NCBI GenBank assembly: GCA_964397565.1
Contig: CAYNJC010000013.1
Coordinates: 1-64,000, forward strand
Length of the DNA stretch: 64,000 bases
Origin: JAPLST01 sp964397565
GTDB taxonomy: Bacteria > Auribacterota > UBA3054 > JAPLST01
Direction of reading: 5' to 3'
The position numbers were made by a program, and so were the translations under genes. Numbering within the stretch: position 1 is the first letter of the stretch; every line of letters begins with the position of its first letter. Shown here one piece after another: positions 51,219 to 61,300 of the stretch. Under the pieces are notes generated by a model. It was not told the DNA's origin. It did no database searches and saw only the letters and a list, made by a program, of their open reading frames with translations.

Positions 51219-52166
51219 ACCTACGATTTCGAAAAACCAATCGCCGAACTGGAGCGAAAAATCTCCGAGCTGCGCAAGTACGCGGCCGAAGTGAACATTG
51301 ACGCCTCGGCTGAATTAAGCAGTTTGGAGCGCAAGCGTGATGTGCTCAGCCAGGAAGTGTACCACGCGCTGGCGCCGTTCCAGCGCGTGCAGGTGGCGCG
51401 CCATCCGCAACGGCCGTATATGTTGGACTACCTGCGCTTGATCTGCACGGATTTCATGGAACTGCATGGGGACCGCCGTTTTGCCGACGATCAGGCGTTG
51501 CTGGGCGGCTTTGCCACCCTGGATGGCCGGCGCGTGTTGGTGCTGGGCCACCAAAAAGGGCGCGACGTGAAAGAAAACATGCGCCGCAATTTCGGGATGG
51601 CGCATCCGGAGGGCTATCGCAAGGCGCTGCGTCTGATGACCTTGGCAGATCGGGCCGGCCTGCCGATTGTGAGCTTCATTGACACGCCGGGCGCGTATCC
51701 CGGCATTGGCGCGGAAGAGCGCGGCCAGGCCGAGGCGATCGCGGTCAATCTACGCGACACGATGGGGCTGGGTGTGCCGGTGCTGTGCGTGGTCATCGGC
51801 GAAGGTGGCAGCGGCGGCGCCTTGGGCATCGGCATCGGCAATCGGGTGCTGATCATGGAACATGCGTACTATTCGGTGATTTCACCGGAAGGCTGCGCCT
51901 CGATCTTGTTCCACGACGCCAAGCGGGCGGCGGAGGCGGCCACCGCCTTGAAGCTTACCGCGCGGGACTTGCTGCAGTTTGGCATTGTCGAAGAGATCAT
52001 CGCCGAACCCATCGGCGGTGCGCATCGCAATCCCGAGCAAGCCGCGCAGCTGGTGAAGGCCGCGCTGGTGCGGCATCTCGACGAGTTATGCGCCATGCCA
52101 CCGGACGCGCTGCGCCAGCAGCGCTACGAAAAGTTCCGGCGGGTGGGCGTTTTCAGTGAAGCATAG
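51213..52166 (+). CDS. accA: Acetyl-CoA carboxylase carboxyltransferase subunit alpha
   Basis: 317 residues, standard length. It makes malonyl-CoA with AccD. GGFATLDGRRVLVLGHQKGR, FIDTPGAYPGIGAEERGQAE and VIGEGGSGGALGI are the diagnostic blocks. The ATG lies in attR. In the undisturbed chromosome it would be reached through the TGATG overlap with the L,D-transpeptidase gene; no Shine-Dalgarno sequence is visible, which fits original translational coupling. Its expression here must come from P3 or from reading through the element. Confidence 0.96.
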   Translation: MITYDFEKPIAELERKISELRKYAAEVNIDASAELSSLERKRDVLSQEVYHALAPFQRVQVARHPQRPYMLDYLRLICTDFMELHGDRRFADDQALLGGFATLDGRRVLVLGHQKGRDVKENMRRNFGMAHPEGYRKALRLMTLADRAGLPIVSFIDTPGAYPGIGAEERGQAEAIAVNLRDTMGLGVPVLCVVIGEGGSGGALGIGIGNRVLIMEHAYYSVISPEGCASILFHDAKRAAEAATALKLTARDLLQFGIVEEIIAEPIGGAHRNPEQAAQLVKAALVRHLDELCAMPPDALRQQRYEKFRRVGVFSEA

Positions 52167-52168
52167 CC

Positions 52169-54733
52169 ATGATCTGCATTCGCGGCGCGCGCGAGCACAA
52201 TCTCAAGAGCATTGATGTCGACATCCCGCACCACAAACTGGTGGTGATGACGGGCTTGTCTGGCTCGGGCAAATCGAGTCTGGCGTTTGACACCTTGTTC
52301 GCCGAAGGCCAGCGCCGGTTTGTCGAGAGCCTGTCGGCTTATGCGCGGCAGTTTCTGGGCTTGATGCAGAAGCCGCGTGTGGATCAGATCACGGGCTTGT
52401 CACCGGCCATCGCGATTCAGCAGCGCAACACGGCGACTGGTCTACGCTCGACAGTCGGCACCGCGACCGAAATCTACGACTATGTTCGCCTGCTGTATGC
52501 GCATGTCGGCGTGCCACATTGCCCCGCCTGCGGCGCGGCCATTCAGCCGCAAACGACGGATGAAATCATTCATGCGATTGAGACGATGCCGGCGGGAACA
52601 CGGATCGAGCTGCTGGCGCCGATCGTGCGCGGGCAGAAAGGCGAACACCAGGATGTCTTCGAGCGCGCCCGGCGCAGCGGGTTTGTGCGCGTGCGCGTCG
52701 ATGGCCGCACCTTCACGCTCGCCGACGCGCCCACCTTGGCGCGCACGTTTCGGCACACCGTCGAAATTGTGATTGACCGGGTCGTGGTCAAAGACGGCGT
52801 GCGTGAACGCCTGGCGGAGTCGGTCGAGACGGCTCTGCGCCTGGCGGACGGCCGCGTGATTGTGGCCCGGCCGGGTGATCAGCACCCGCCGCCGACCAAC
52901 CGCTGGACGCCGCTGCAACCGGGCGACCTGCTGTTTTCCAAGGCCTATGCCTGCCCGCACTGCGATACCAGTTCCGATTTCGAACCGTTGACGCCGCGCT
53001 TGTTTTCGTTCAACAGCCCCTACGGCGCGTGCCCTGCCTGTCACGGCCTGGGCGCCAGTTTTGCCGATCTGGCGACGCCCTGCACGGCCTGCCACGGCGC
53101 GCGCCTGAATCCCTACAGCCGGGCCGTGCGCGTCAACGGCACGACCGTGGTCGAGTTGACCGCGCGCTCGGTGGATGCCTGTTTTGATTTTATCGAGGCG
53201 CTGGATTTGCGCGCCGCCGAACGCGCGATTGTCGGCGATGTCTTGAAGGAAATCCGTAGTCGCTTGACCTTTCTGCGCAACGTCGGCCTCGGCTACCTGA
53301 CCTTGGCGCGCAAGGCTGACTCGCTCTCGGGCGGCGAAGCCCAACGCATCCGGCTGGCGTCGCAGATCGGCACCGGCTTGACGGGTGTGCTCTATGTGCT
53401 GGACGAGCCGACCATCGGCCTGCATCCACGCGACAATGAGAAATTGCTGACAACCCTCGAAGCCCTGCGCGACTTGGGCAACACGGTCGTGCTGGTCGAG
53501 CATGATGCCGAAACCATGCTGCGCGCGGATTATCTCATTGACCTCGGGCCGGGTGCCGGCGCGCAGGGCGGCCAGGTGGTGTTTCAAGGCCCGGTGCAAG
53601 ACTTGCTGCGGCACCCGACCTCGCTGACGGCGGCGTATCTGAGCGGCGCGTGCCGGATTGCCGTGCCGCCCCAACGCCGCGCGCCGCCGCGCGGCAAGCA
53701 GCTGGTCTTCAGCGGCGTGACGCATAATAATTTGAAGAACATCACGGTTGCGTTTCCGCTGGGCGTGTTCACCTGCGTGACGGGCGTGTCCGGCTCGGGC
53801 AAGTCGTCGCTGGTGATTGACACCGTCTTGCCGGCGCTGCGCCGGGCATTGTACCAGAGCACGGACCCGTGCGGTGCGCACCACGACGTGCGCGGCATCG
53901 CCCAGATCGACAAGGTGATTGTGGTGGATCAATCGCCGATTGGTCGCACGCCGCGCTCGAATCCGGCTACGTACACGGGCATGTTCACGATCATCCGGGA
54001 TTTGTTCACCGGCCTGCCGGACGCGCGCATGCGCGGGTATCTGCCCGGGCGTTTCTCGTTTAACGTCGAGGGTGGGCGCTGCGAAGCGTGCCAGGGCACG
54101 GGCATCAAGCAGATCGAGATGCATTTTCTGCCGGATGTCTATGTCACCTGCGAGGCCTGCCAGGGCCGGCGCTACAATCGCGAAACGCTGGATGTGCGCT
54201 ATCGCGGCAAGAATATTGCCGAGGTACTCGACATGCCGGTCGCAGAAGCGTATAATTTCTTTGCACGCGTACCGCGCTTGCGCAAGGTGCTGCAAACCTT
54301 GCGGGATGTTGGCCTCGACTATATCACCTTGGGGCAACATGCGACGACCGTCTCGGGCGGCGAAGCCCAGCGGGTCAAATTGTCCGGTGAACTGGCCAAG
54401 CGCGATACCGGCCGGACGCTGTATGTTTTGGACGAACCGACCACCGGCCTGCACTTTGCCGATGTTGACAAGTTGTTGGCAGTGTTGCAGCGCTTGGTGG
54501 CGGCGGGTAACACAGTGATTGTGATCGAACACAATCTGGATGTAATTATGAGCGCGGATCATATTATTGATTTGGGACCGGGCGGCGGTGAGGCCGGCGG
54601 CCGGGTGATTGCCACGGGCACGCCCGAACAGGTGGCCGGTGTGGCCGCCAGCGCCACCGGCCAATGTATTGCGCCACGCCTGGCGCGCACACACACTGCC
54701 GCATCACGCGCGGGACAGGGAGCACGGGAATGA
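52169..54733 (+). CDS. uvrA: Excinuclease ABC subunit A, short form
   Basis: 854 residues, about 85 shorter than typical UvrA. Two ABC ATPase modules: Walker A GLSGSGKS (29-36) and GVSGSGKSS in the second half, with signatures LSGGEAQRI and VSGGEAQRV. Zinc modules CPAC/CPHC and CEAC...CEAC are present. The shortening falls in the linker between CPACHGLG and CTACHGARL, where E. coli UvrA has about 60 more residues. It scans DNA for bulky lesions. It is 2 bp after accA, so co-transcribed. Confidence 0.95.
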   Translation: MICIRGAREHNLKSIDVDIPHHKLVVMTGLSGSGKSSLAFDTLFAEGQRRFVESLSAYARQFLGLMQKPRVDQITGLSPAIAIQQRNTATGLRSTVGTATEIYDYVRLLYAHVGVPHCPACGAAIQPQTTDEIIHAIETMPAGTRIELLAPIVRGQKGEHQDVFERARRSGFVRVRVDGRTFTLADAPTLARTFRHTVEIVIDRVVVKDGVRERLAESVETALRLADGRVIVARPGDQHPPPTNRWTPLQPGDLLFSKAYACPHCDTSSDFEPLTPRLFSFNSPYGACPACHGLGASFADLATPCTACHGARLNPYSRAVRVNGTTVVELTARSVDACFDFIEALDLRAAERAIVGDVLKEIRSRLTFLRNVGLGYLTLARKADSLSGGEAQRIRLASQIGTGLTGVLYVLDEPTIGLHPRDNEKLLTTLEALRDLGNTVVLVEHDAETMLRADYLIDLGPGAGAQGGQVVFQGPVQDLLRHPTSLTAAYLSGACRIAVPPQRRAPPRGKQLVFSGVTHNNLKNITVAFPLGVFTCVTGVSGSGKSSLVIDTVLPALRRALYQSTDPCGAHHDVRGIAQIDKVIVVDQSPIGRTPRSNPATYTGMFTIIRDLFTGLPDARMRGYLPGRFSFNVEGGRCEACQGTGIKQIEMHFLPDVYVTCEACQGRRYNRETLDVRYRGKNIAEVLDMPVAEAYNFFARVPRLRKVLQTLRDVGLDYITLGQHATTVSGGEAQRVKLSGELAKRDTGRTLYVLDEPTTGLHFADVDKLLAVLQRLVAAGNTVIVIEHNLDVIMSADHIIDLGPGGGEAGGRVIATGTPEQVAGVAASATGQCIAPRLARTHTAASRAGQGARE

Positions 54734-55806
54734 GGAACGAAGGATTATTTGCCAAACTGAACCGGCTGATCGTCGAGCCGGTGATGAATGTGGTCGGTAT
54801 GTTTTCGCGGGATGTCGGCATTGATCTCGGCACGGCCAATACCGTCCTGTACGTGCGCGGCGAGGGCATTGTCCTCAACGAGCCCAGCATTGTGGCGATC
54901 CGGCGCGAAGGCCATGTGGTCTTGGCGGTCGGCAACGACGCCAAGCGCATGCTGGGGCGCACCCCCGGCACGATTGACGCGATTCGCCCGATGAAAGACG
55001 GCGTGATCGCCGACTTCGACATTACCGAGAGCATGCTGCGCTATTTCATCCGGCGCGTGCATGACCGGCGCACGTTGATCTCGCCGCGGATTGTGATTGC
55101 CGTGCCGGCCGGCATCACCGAAGTTGAACGGCGTGCGGTGAAAGACTCGGCCGAACGGGCCGGCGCGCGCAAAGTGTATTGCATTGACGAGCCCATGGCG
55201 GCGGCGATTGGCTGCGGTTTGCCGGTCCACGAGCCGGCCGGTAACATGATCATTGATATTGGCGGCGGCACGACCGAAGTGGCGGTCATGTCGCTCTCCG
55301 GCATTGTTTTCTCACGCTCGGTGCGGATCGGCGGCGACGAATTGGATGAAGCGATCGTCGCGTACATGAAACGGGTGTACAACCTGATGATCGGCGAGCG
55401 CACGGCCGAGGAGATCAAAATCGCGATTGGCTCGGCCTTTCCGCTGGCCGAGGAACTGACGCTGGATATTCGCGGGCGCGACTTGGGCGCCGGCCTGCCC
55501 AAGAGCGTGGTGGTCACCAGCCAGGAGATCCGCCAGGCCATGAGCGATCCGATCGAATCAATTGTCGGCGCCGTGCGCTACGCGTTGGAGCGTTGCCCGC
55601 CGGAACTGTCGGCCGACTTGATTGATCGCGGCATCGTCATGAGCGGCGGCGGCGCGTTGCTGCGCGGCATGGACAAATTGGTCGAGGAAGAGACCGGCTT
55701 ATCGGTGCATGTTGCCGATGATCCGCTCTCGGCGGTCGCGCTGGGCACCGGCAAGATCATTGAGGACGAAGACCTGCTGCACAAGATTGCGATCCAGGAT
55801 GTCTGA
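54730..55806 (+). CDS. mreB: Rod-shape-determining protein MreB
   Basis: 358-residue bacterial actin. DVGIDLGTANT (phosphate 1), IDIGGGTTEVAVMS (phosphate 2) and SGGGALLRGMDKL (adenosine) motifs are present. ATG 54730 overlaps the uvrA stop (ATGA); a longer in-frame start at 54664 lies inside uvrA. The N-terminal amphipathic segment (LFAKLNRLIVEPVMNVVGMF) precedes the fold. Last gene of the operon, and near an L,D-transpeptidase gene, consistent with a rod-shaped or elongating cell. Confidence 0.95.
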   Translation: MRNEGLFAKLNRLIVEPVMNVVGMFSRDVGIDLGTANTVLYVRGEGIVLNEPSIVAIRREGHVVLAVGNDAKRMLGRTPGTIDAIRPMKDGVIADFDITESMLRYFIRRVHDRRTLISPRIVIAVPAGITEVERRAVKDSAERAGARKVYCIDEPMAAAIGCGLPVHEPAGNMIIDIGGGTTEVAVMSLSGIVFSRSVRIGGDELDEAIVAYMKRVYNLMIGERTAEEIKIAIGSAFPLAEELTLDIRGRDLGAGLPKSVVVTSQEIRQAMSDPIESIVGAVRYALERCPPELSADLIDRGIVMSGGGALLRGMDKLVEEETGLSVHVADDPLSAVALGTGKIIEDEDLLHKIAIQDV

Positions 55807-56025
55807 GGCGCACGCGATCTGCGCGGATTGGGCTTTTCGCGGCCAGGACTGCCTTGTGATCGCAGTTGTGCTATACTAGTTGTTATGGAGTTCATAATGA
55901 ATCAGTACCGGAATCACTTAGTGCATGTGCCGTCGGCACAGCGCCAGCATTGCTATGCTTTTGTTGGCTCTGGCATCGTCCGCGTGGCTGATCGTCTTCA
56001 TCGCCGCACCACCTCACTACCGCTT

Positions 56026-58362
56026 ATGCGCGCACTCCTCTTCGCCATCGTAGTGCTGCTAATCGCACCCGTGTGGGCTGCGGAGCATTTTGTCGCGCTC
56101 AGCGGCGCGGATGGCAACAATGGCCAGACGGTCTCGACCGCGTGGCGCACCATCAATCATGCATTGGCAACCGTGCCGGCCGGCACGGCGAGCAATCCCA
56201 GTGTCATTCGCGTTGCCGCCGGCACCTATGCGGGCGAGACGGACGGCACCTATTGGAAACTGAATTTCCGCAGCAAGGCCTATGTGCATGTCATCGGCGC
56301 AAGCGCAGCACAGACCATCGTGACCCGCGGCACAAAGCAGTGGGAGATGAACGGCGGTACCGGCATTGTGGACCTGAATGGCTGCACGGGCGCGCGCTTC
56401 GAGGGCATGCGGATTGTGATGGATACCTATCCCAGCATCTGGGATGCGAACGTCATTCGTATAAATTCGCCCAATGATGTGACGCTGCGCGATGTGTGGA
56501 TCGACGGCCCGTACACTGCGCCGGCTGATCGCTCTGGCCGGCGGGTTGCGCTGTATGGCACCGCCGGCGCGGGCGGGCTGGTCATTGCGCAGTGTTGTTT
56601 CAGCGGCGGCGGCTTGGCGTTTTGGCTGGGCGTGCTCGGCAGCAGTTGCACGATTGATATTGACCATGTGACCATCACGGATTATGCGACCACGCGCACG
56701 GATGACAACGGCGCTTTCTTTGATCAACGCACCGCCGGTGATGCGACGTCGGTGCGCGTGCGCAACAGCATCTTCAATGCGCTCACCCGCGGCATCTTTG
56801 CCAGCACGCCGACCAACCGCTTTGGGTATCTCTATCAGGTCGAATCGAACAGCTACAATGCGCTGCCACTGGGCTTTGTCAATCAGCAGGTCTGGTATAC
56901 CAATGCGAATGAGGAATTGGCGCCGGACTATTTTACCATGGCGGACGGGCGCGCGTACGTCACGCGCAACACCGAGAACGGCTGGTATTACCATCCCGGC
57001 AGCACAGGTCTGACGCCGGTCATCACGTTCCCGCGCGAGGATGTGGTGGGCTGGACCAACAGCCTGATTGCCTTCACCGTGCAAGCCACCGATCCGGATA
57101 CGCCCCTGACGGCGCTCGTGTTCAGCGCGGCGAATGTACCGGCGGGCGCGGTCTTCAACCCGACCAATCAGCAATTTTCCTGGCAGACAAGCGTGGGGGA
57201 TACCGGTGTGTATCCGAATGTCACCTTCGCCGTGAACGACGGCGAGAGCGCCGACAGCGTCAGCATCAGCATCTATGTTTTGGGCGGGCCGATCACGCGC
57301 TATTATGCACGCACGAACGGGCTGAACAGCGCGGCGCGCACGGGCCTTTCGGTGGCCCAGGCATGGAAGACGATCACCTATGCCCTGACGCGCGTGGCCG
57401 GCGGCAACAAGTATGCGCACAACGTGCTGGATGTCGGCGCGGGCGACTTTGCCGATGAGCGCAGCGGCCTGCAGGGCCGCGCGAACAACTGGCAGCTCAA
57501 TCTCGCAGGTGTTCAAAACCTGGATATCATCGGCGCCGGCCCGGCCTTGACCCGCATTGTGCAAGGAACCAATTCAATCTGGGAAGTGGACAGCATTGTG
57601 CGGTTGTATAATGCGGCGCACGTGCGCGTGAGCGGCCTGCAGATTCCCGTCACGGTCAGTTCGGACCTGTTTGACGTCGCCTGCATCCGCATCGATGCCT
57701 GCGCCGACATTGTCTTGGACAATCTCTGGTTGTGCGGCCCGCGCGAGCCTGCGGTGCGCAACGGCCACGGTGTGTATGTTTCCGGCGTGACCGGCGCGGG
57801 CGGCGTCACCCTTGAACGGGTGCTGATCGAGGGCTTCGGCCAGGGATTCTACACAACGGCGCAAGGTGGCTGGGCCCACTCCAACGTGTTGCGCTATTGC
57901 ACCATCGCCGAACAGGACGGCTCGTTTGACATCGATGACGGGCTCGGCGTCTGGCACCGCGCCGGTACGGGCATCGGCGGCAACCACCTGCGGGCCGAAC
58001 GCTGTATCTTTGCCAATGAGCCTGCCTGTCGCACCAATTCCGGCGCGGGCATGCGCGTTGATAATTCGATGAACATCAATGATGACCTGCAGGTGATTCT
58101 CTACAGCTACGAAAACAATTATTACAATTGCGGGCCGGATGGCCTCGATTGGTACCAGCCGGACTTGTCGCAACTCGAGGACAATTCGGCCACCAATGAC
58201 GTCTCGTTCGATCCGCAATTCTACACCAACAGTTTTAACCTGCCCTACTGTGCGGATATTGACTATGGCTGGCAGCCGGTGCCGGAGGTCGGCGCGCTTG
58301 GCCTGCTGATCATCATCGCCGGCGTAGTCTGTCGCAGAGGTGAGGCAACAAGGAACACATGA
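56026..58362 (+). CDS. Secreted PEP-CTERM-like protein with two beta-helix halves
   Basis: 778 residues from ATG 56026, which opens with a signal peptide (LLFAIVVLLIAPVWAAEHF). A longer start at ATG 55897 has GGAG 7 bp before it but would put 43 residues ahead of the signal. Two similar halves begin EHFVALSGADGNNGQTVSTA and RYYARTNGLNSAARTGLSV and contain right-handed beta-helix rungs. A cadherin/Ig-like domain (about 385-470) lies between. C-terminus VPEVGALGLLIIIAGVVCRR is a PEP-CTERM variant with Val-Pro-Glu-Val. Coupled to the next gene by ATGA. Confidence 0.8.
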   Translation: MRALLFAIVVLLIAPVWAAEHFVALSGADGNNGQTVSTAWRTINHALATVPAGTASNPSVIRVAAGTYAGETDGTYWKLNFRSKAYVHVIGASAAQTIVTRGTKQWEMNGGTGIVDLNGCTGARFEGMRIVMDTYPSIWDANVIRINSPNDVTLRDVWIDGPYTAPADRSGRRVALYGTAGAGGLVIAQCCFSGGGLAFWLGVLGSSCTIDIDHVTITDYATTRTDDNGAFFDQRTAGDATSVRVRNSIFNALTRGIFASTPTNRFGYLYQVESNSYNALPLGFVNQQVWYTNANEELAPDYFTMADGRAYVTRNTENGWYYHPGSTGLTPVITFPREDVVGWTNSLIAFTVQATDPDTPLTALVFSAANVPAGAVFNPTNQQFSWQTSVGDTGVYPNVTFAVNDGESADSVSISIYVLGGPITRYYARTNGLNSAARTGLSVAQAWKTITYALTRVAGGNKYAHNVLDVGAGDFADERSGLQGRANNWQLNLAGVQNLDIIGAGPALTRIVQGTNSIWEVDSIVRLYNAAHVRVSGLQIPVTVSSDLFDVACIRIDACADIVLDNLWLCGPREPAVRNGHGVYVSGVTGAGGVTLERVLIEGFGQGFYTTAQGGWAHSNVLRYCTIAEQDGSFDIDDGLGVWHRAGTGIGGNHLRAERCIFANEPACRTNSGAGMRVDNSMNINDDLQVILYSYENNYYNCGPDGLDWYQPDLSQLEDNSATNDVSFDPQFYTNSFNLPYCADIDYGWQPVPEVGALGLLIIIAGVVCRRGEATRNT

Positions 58363-61300
58363 AGAAGCGCACATGGTTTGTAGTATGTCTTGGCAGTCTG
58401 AGTATGCTGGCGGCACGTGCGGACGTCTGGACCCCGTTGGCGGATTTCCCGGTGGCTGTCTACGGCAATTATGCCGGCGCGTGCATGGCGGCGGCTAATT
58501 CAACGGCCGTCTACGCCGTGCGCGGCGGGATCAGCGACCATGGCTCATATGTGTACAAATACACGCCGTTAGGGGACACGTGGACACTGATCGCGACAAC
58601 CTACCACAATGCCGGGCAGGGGACCGCCATGGCGCTGCATCCCAACGGCATGCTGTACTCCATTTCCGGCGGCAATCAGCGCTGGAGCGGCAGCATCAAT
58701 CCGACCACGAATGCAATCCAAAACGCGAACGCGCTCGGCGCCGACAATAGCTGGCCGGCGTCAACCATGGGCGGTGGCGGCATGGTGATTGATCGCGATG
58801 GCCGCTATGCGTATCTCTCCAGCGGCGAAAATGCCTATGGCGCCGGTGGCAGCCCGCCGCGTTCGGCCTTCATGCGCTTCGACTTCAGCAATGCAGCGTG
58901 GACCACGGTCGCCACCTTGCTGCATCCCACCAACCAATTGTTCATCGGCGGTGGCATTGCCTTTGCCGCCAACACGGTGTATTTGTTGCATGGCACCAAC
59001 GGCAGTGGTGCATGCCCCATGTTCGCGTACAATCAAGACTCCGGCGAGTATGCACCACGCGCATCGTTGCCGGAAGACGGCGGCGAAGGCTTGTCGTTGG
59101 TCTACGATGGCGGCGCATATTTGATCGTCACGCCGGGCGGCGGTTCAAGCACTATCTGGTTGTATGATTTGCGCAGCAACAGTTGGCAGCGCAGTGATGA
59201 CCTGCCGCAGCCAGTGGGCCGCGGCGGCGGGCTTGCCTGGGACGCACAGGGCCAGCGGCTTTTTCTGCTGTGCGGTGACGATACGAGCGCGTTTTTCTCA
59301 CGGGCCTGGACACCAACGCCGACCGATTTGCTGCCGCCGCGCGCGCCGCTGCTGCTGGCGCCGCCCGCCGGCGAGTACCTTGCGTACACCCAGCCGACCT
59401 TCACGTGGCTGCCGGCCGAGGAACGCGGGGGCGGCGCGATCGCCGGCTACACCATCATGCTGGACAGCACGGCCTATGCCACGACCGGCACGAATTTCAC
59501 ACCCGCTGCGCCGCTGTCCTATGGCGCGCACACCTGGAAGGTGAATGCGCGTGACTCTAGTGCGTTGACATCGGCCTGGTCGGAGATCCGCACAGTGACG
59601 ATCAGCAGCACACCCCTGGCGCCCGATTTCTGCTGCGTCTGCATTGAGCGCTTTCCCAAATGCAATCGCTACCAAGTCCAGTACGCCGGCACGCGGCCCT
59701 ACTTGAAAGCGGGCACGGAGAACGATCAACGCTGGCCGTTGCCCGGCGAAGCGGTTACGTACATCGGCTACCTGTACAATGCGGGCACCAGCGGCGGCAC
59801 CTGTGAATTTGTCTGGCGCACCAATGGCCACGAGTTTTCGCGCGGCAGCGTCTATCTGGCGCGCGACGCGTTTGCCTCCAATGCGATTGCATTTCCGTGG
59901 CCGGCCGGCGCGGAGACGTATGCCGGCGCCTTCGACATTAGTCTGCAGCTGAACCCGACCAATGCAGTGCCCGAGCTGAGCCTGACCAACAATGTCATCA
60001 GCGAGTCCAGCCGCGCACTCGCCTTGAGCTACTTCATGGCACGCGAATATTTTGATGCGCTGGCGGGCAAGCGCAATCGCTGGGGCACCTCAAATGCCGT
60101 CGACTGGCTGCGGATTCAGTTTGAAGACATGCAGAAGAAATTCACCCAGTCCGCCTATCTGGCCACGCCCAGCGGCATTCTCGAACGCGTGCGGATTGAC
60201 CGCGTGGTCGTCGCGCCGAACGCGCAGATAGACGCATTGCTGAACAATGATCCGTATGCCAACCTGAATGACGGGCGCTGGCAGACGACCGGCACGGATC
60301 CCGCCGGGTACGCCACCACCTTTGGCACGACTGTTGATTACGGCCTCATTCATGAAGTCGCCCATCAACTGGGCTTGATTGACATTTACCAATACGATGT
60401 TGAGGGCGCCAGCACGCTGGTGATGCGGGATGGCGCGCCGCTCTTGGCCGAACACATAGCCTCGCAGCAAGGCATGATGCGCAACCACGGCAACGTCCCG
60501 TTTTCCGAATTCTCGGCCTTGGCGTTGAACAGCCAGCTTGGCCGGCGGCGCGGCTATTACGGCGATTTCCAATTCTTGATTCCGCGCACCAATATCATTG
60601 CCGTGGTGGATACCCAGTCGAATGCGTTGGCGGGTGCGACCATCGAGTGTTTCCGGCGCGGCAGTGACGGCTATTTCTCAAATGCTTATTGTGTGGCAAC
60701 CGGCACCACGGATATCAGTGGCCGCTTGGTCCTGCCGGCCAGCGGCGGCGGGTACTCGACCAGCAACGGCTATATGCTGTATCCCCATCCCTTCAACTAC
60801 CTTAGCGTGGTCGGCGGAAATATCCTGCTGGTCAAGGTCAGCTACGCGGGCGCGAGCTTCTACTCGTGGTTCGAGTGCATTGCTGCGAACATCGCCTTCT
60901 GGCGCGGCCAAAGCAACACGGCCGTGCATACCGTGTATGCCAAGCTCGCGGCGGATGCAGCGGCCCACCCCGCGCCGATCAACGTGCGCTGCCGGCTGAC
61001 CGGCGCAACCGTCACGCTGAGCTGGTCTGCGCCCACGCCCGCGCCGGCGAGCTATGTCGTGTATGGGTCGGGCTACCAGCCCTATGACGCGGCGCTCAGC
61101 CGCATCGCGACCGCGACTGCAACCGCGACCAATGTGACATTTGCGCGCGGATCGTGGCGCTTTGCCTGCGTGGTGGCCGTCCACAATGACGGCGTCGAAA
61201 GCGCGGTGACGCCGCTCATGTATCTGCCGGACTTGCCGGCCTATTCCGTCTCGGCGTCGTTCGAACGCTATATCGCCGGCATGACCCTGCTGCCGGGCAA

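Noticed and set aside
52442..54694. 750-codon open frame on the minus strand
   Set aside because: Antisense shadow of uvrA, whose motifs on the plus strand are unambiguous.
55848..55877. Promoter for the 56026 gene
   Set aside because: TATACT at 55872 is a good -10, but no -35 is found at 16-18 bp; not listed.
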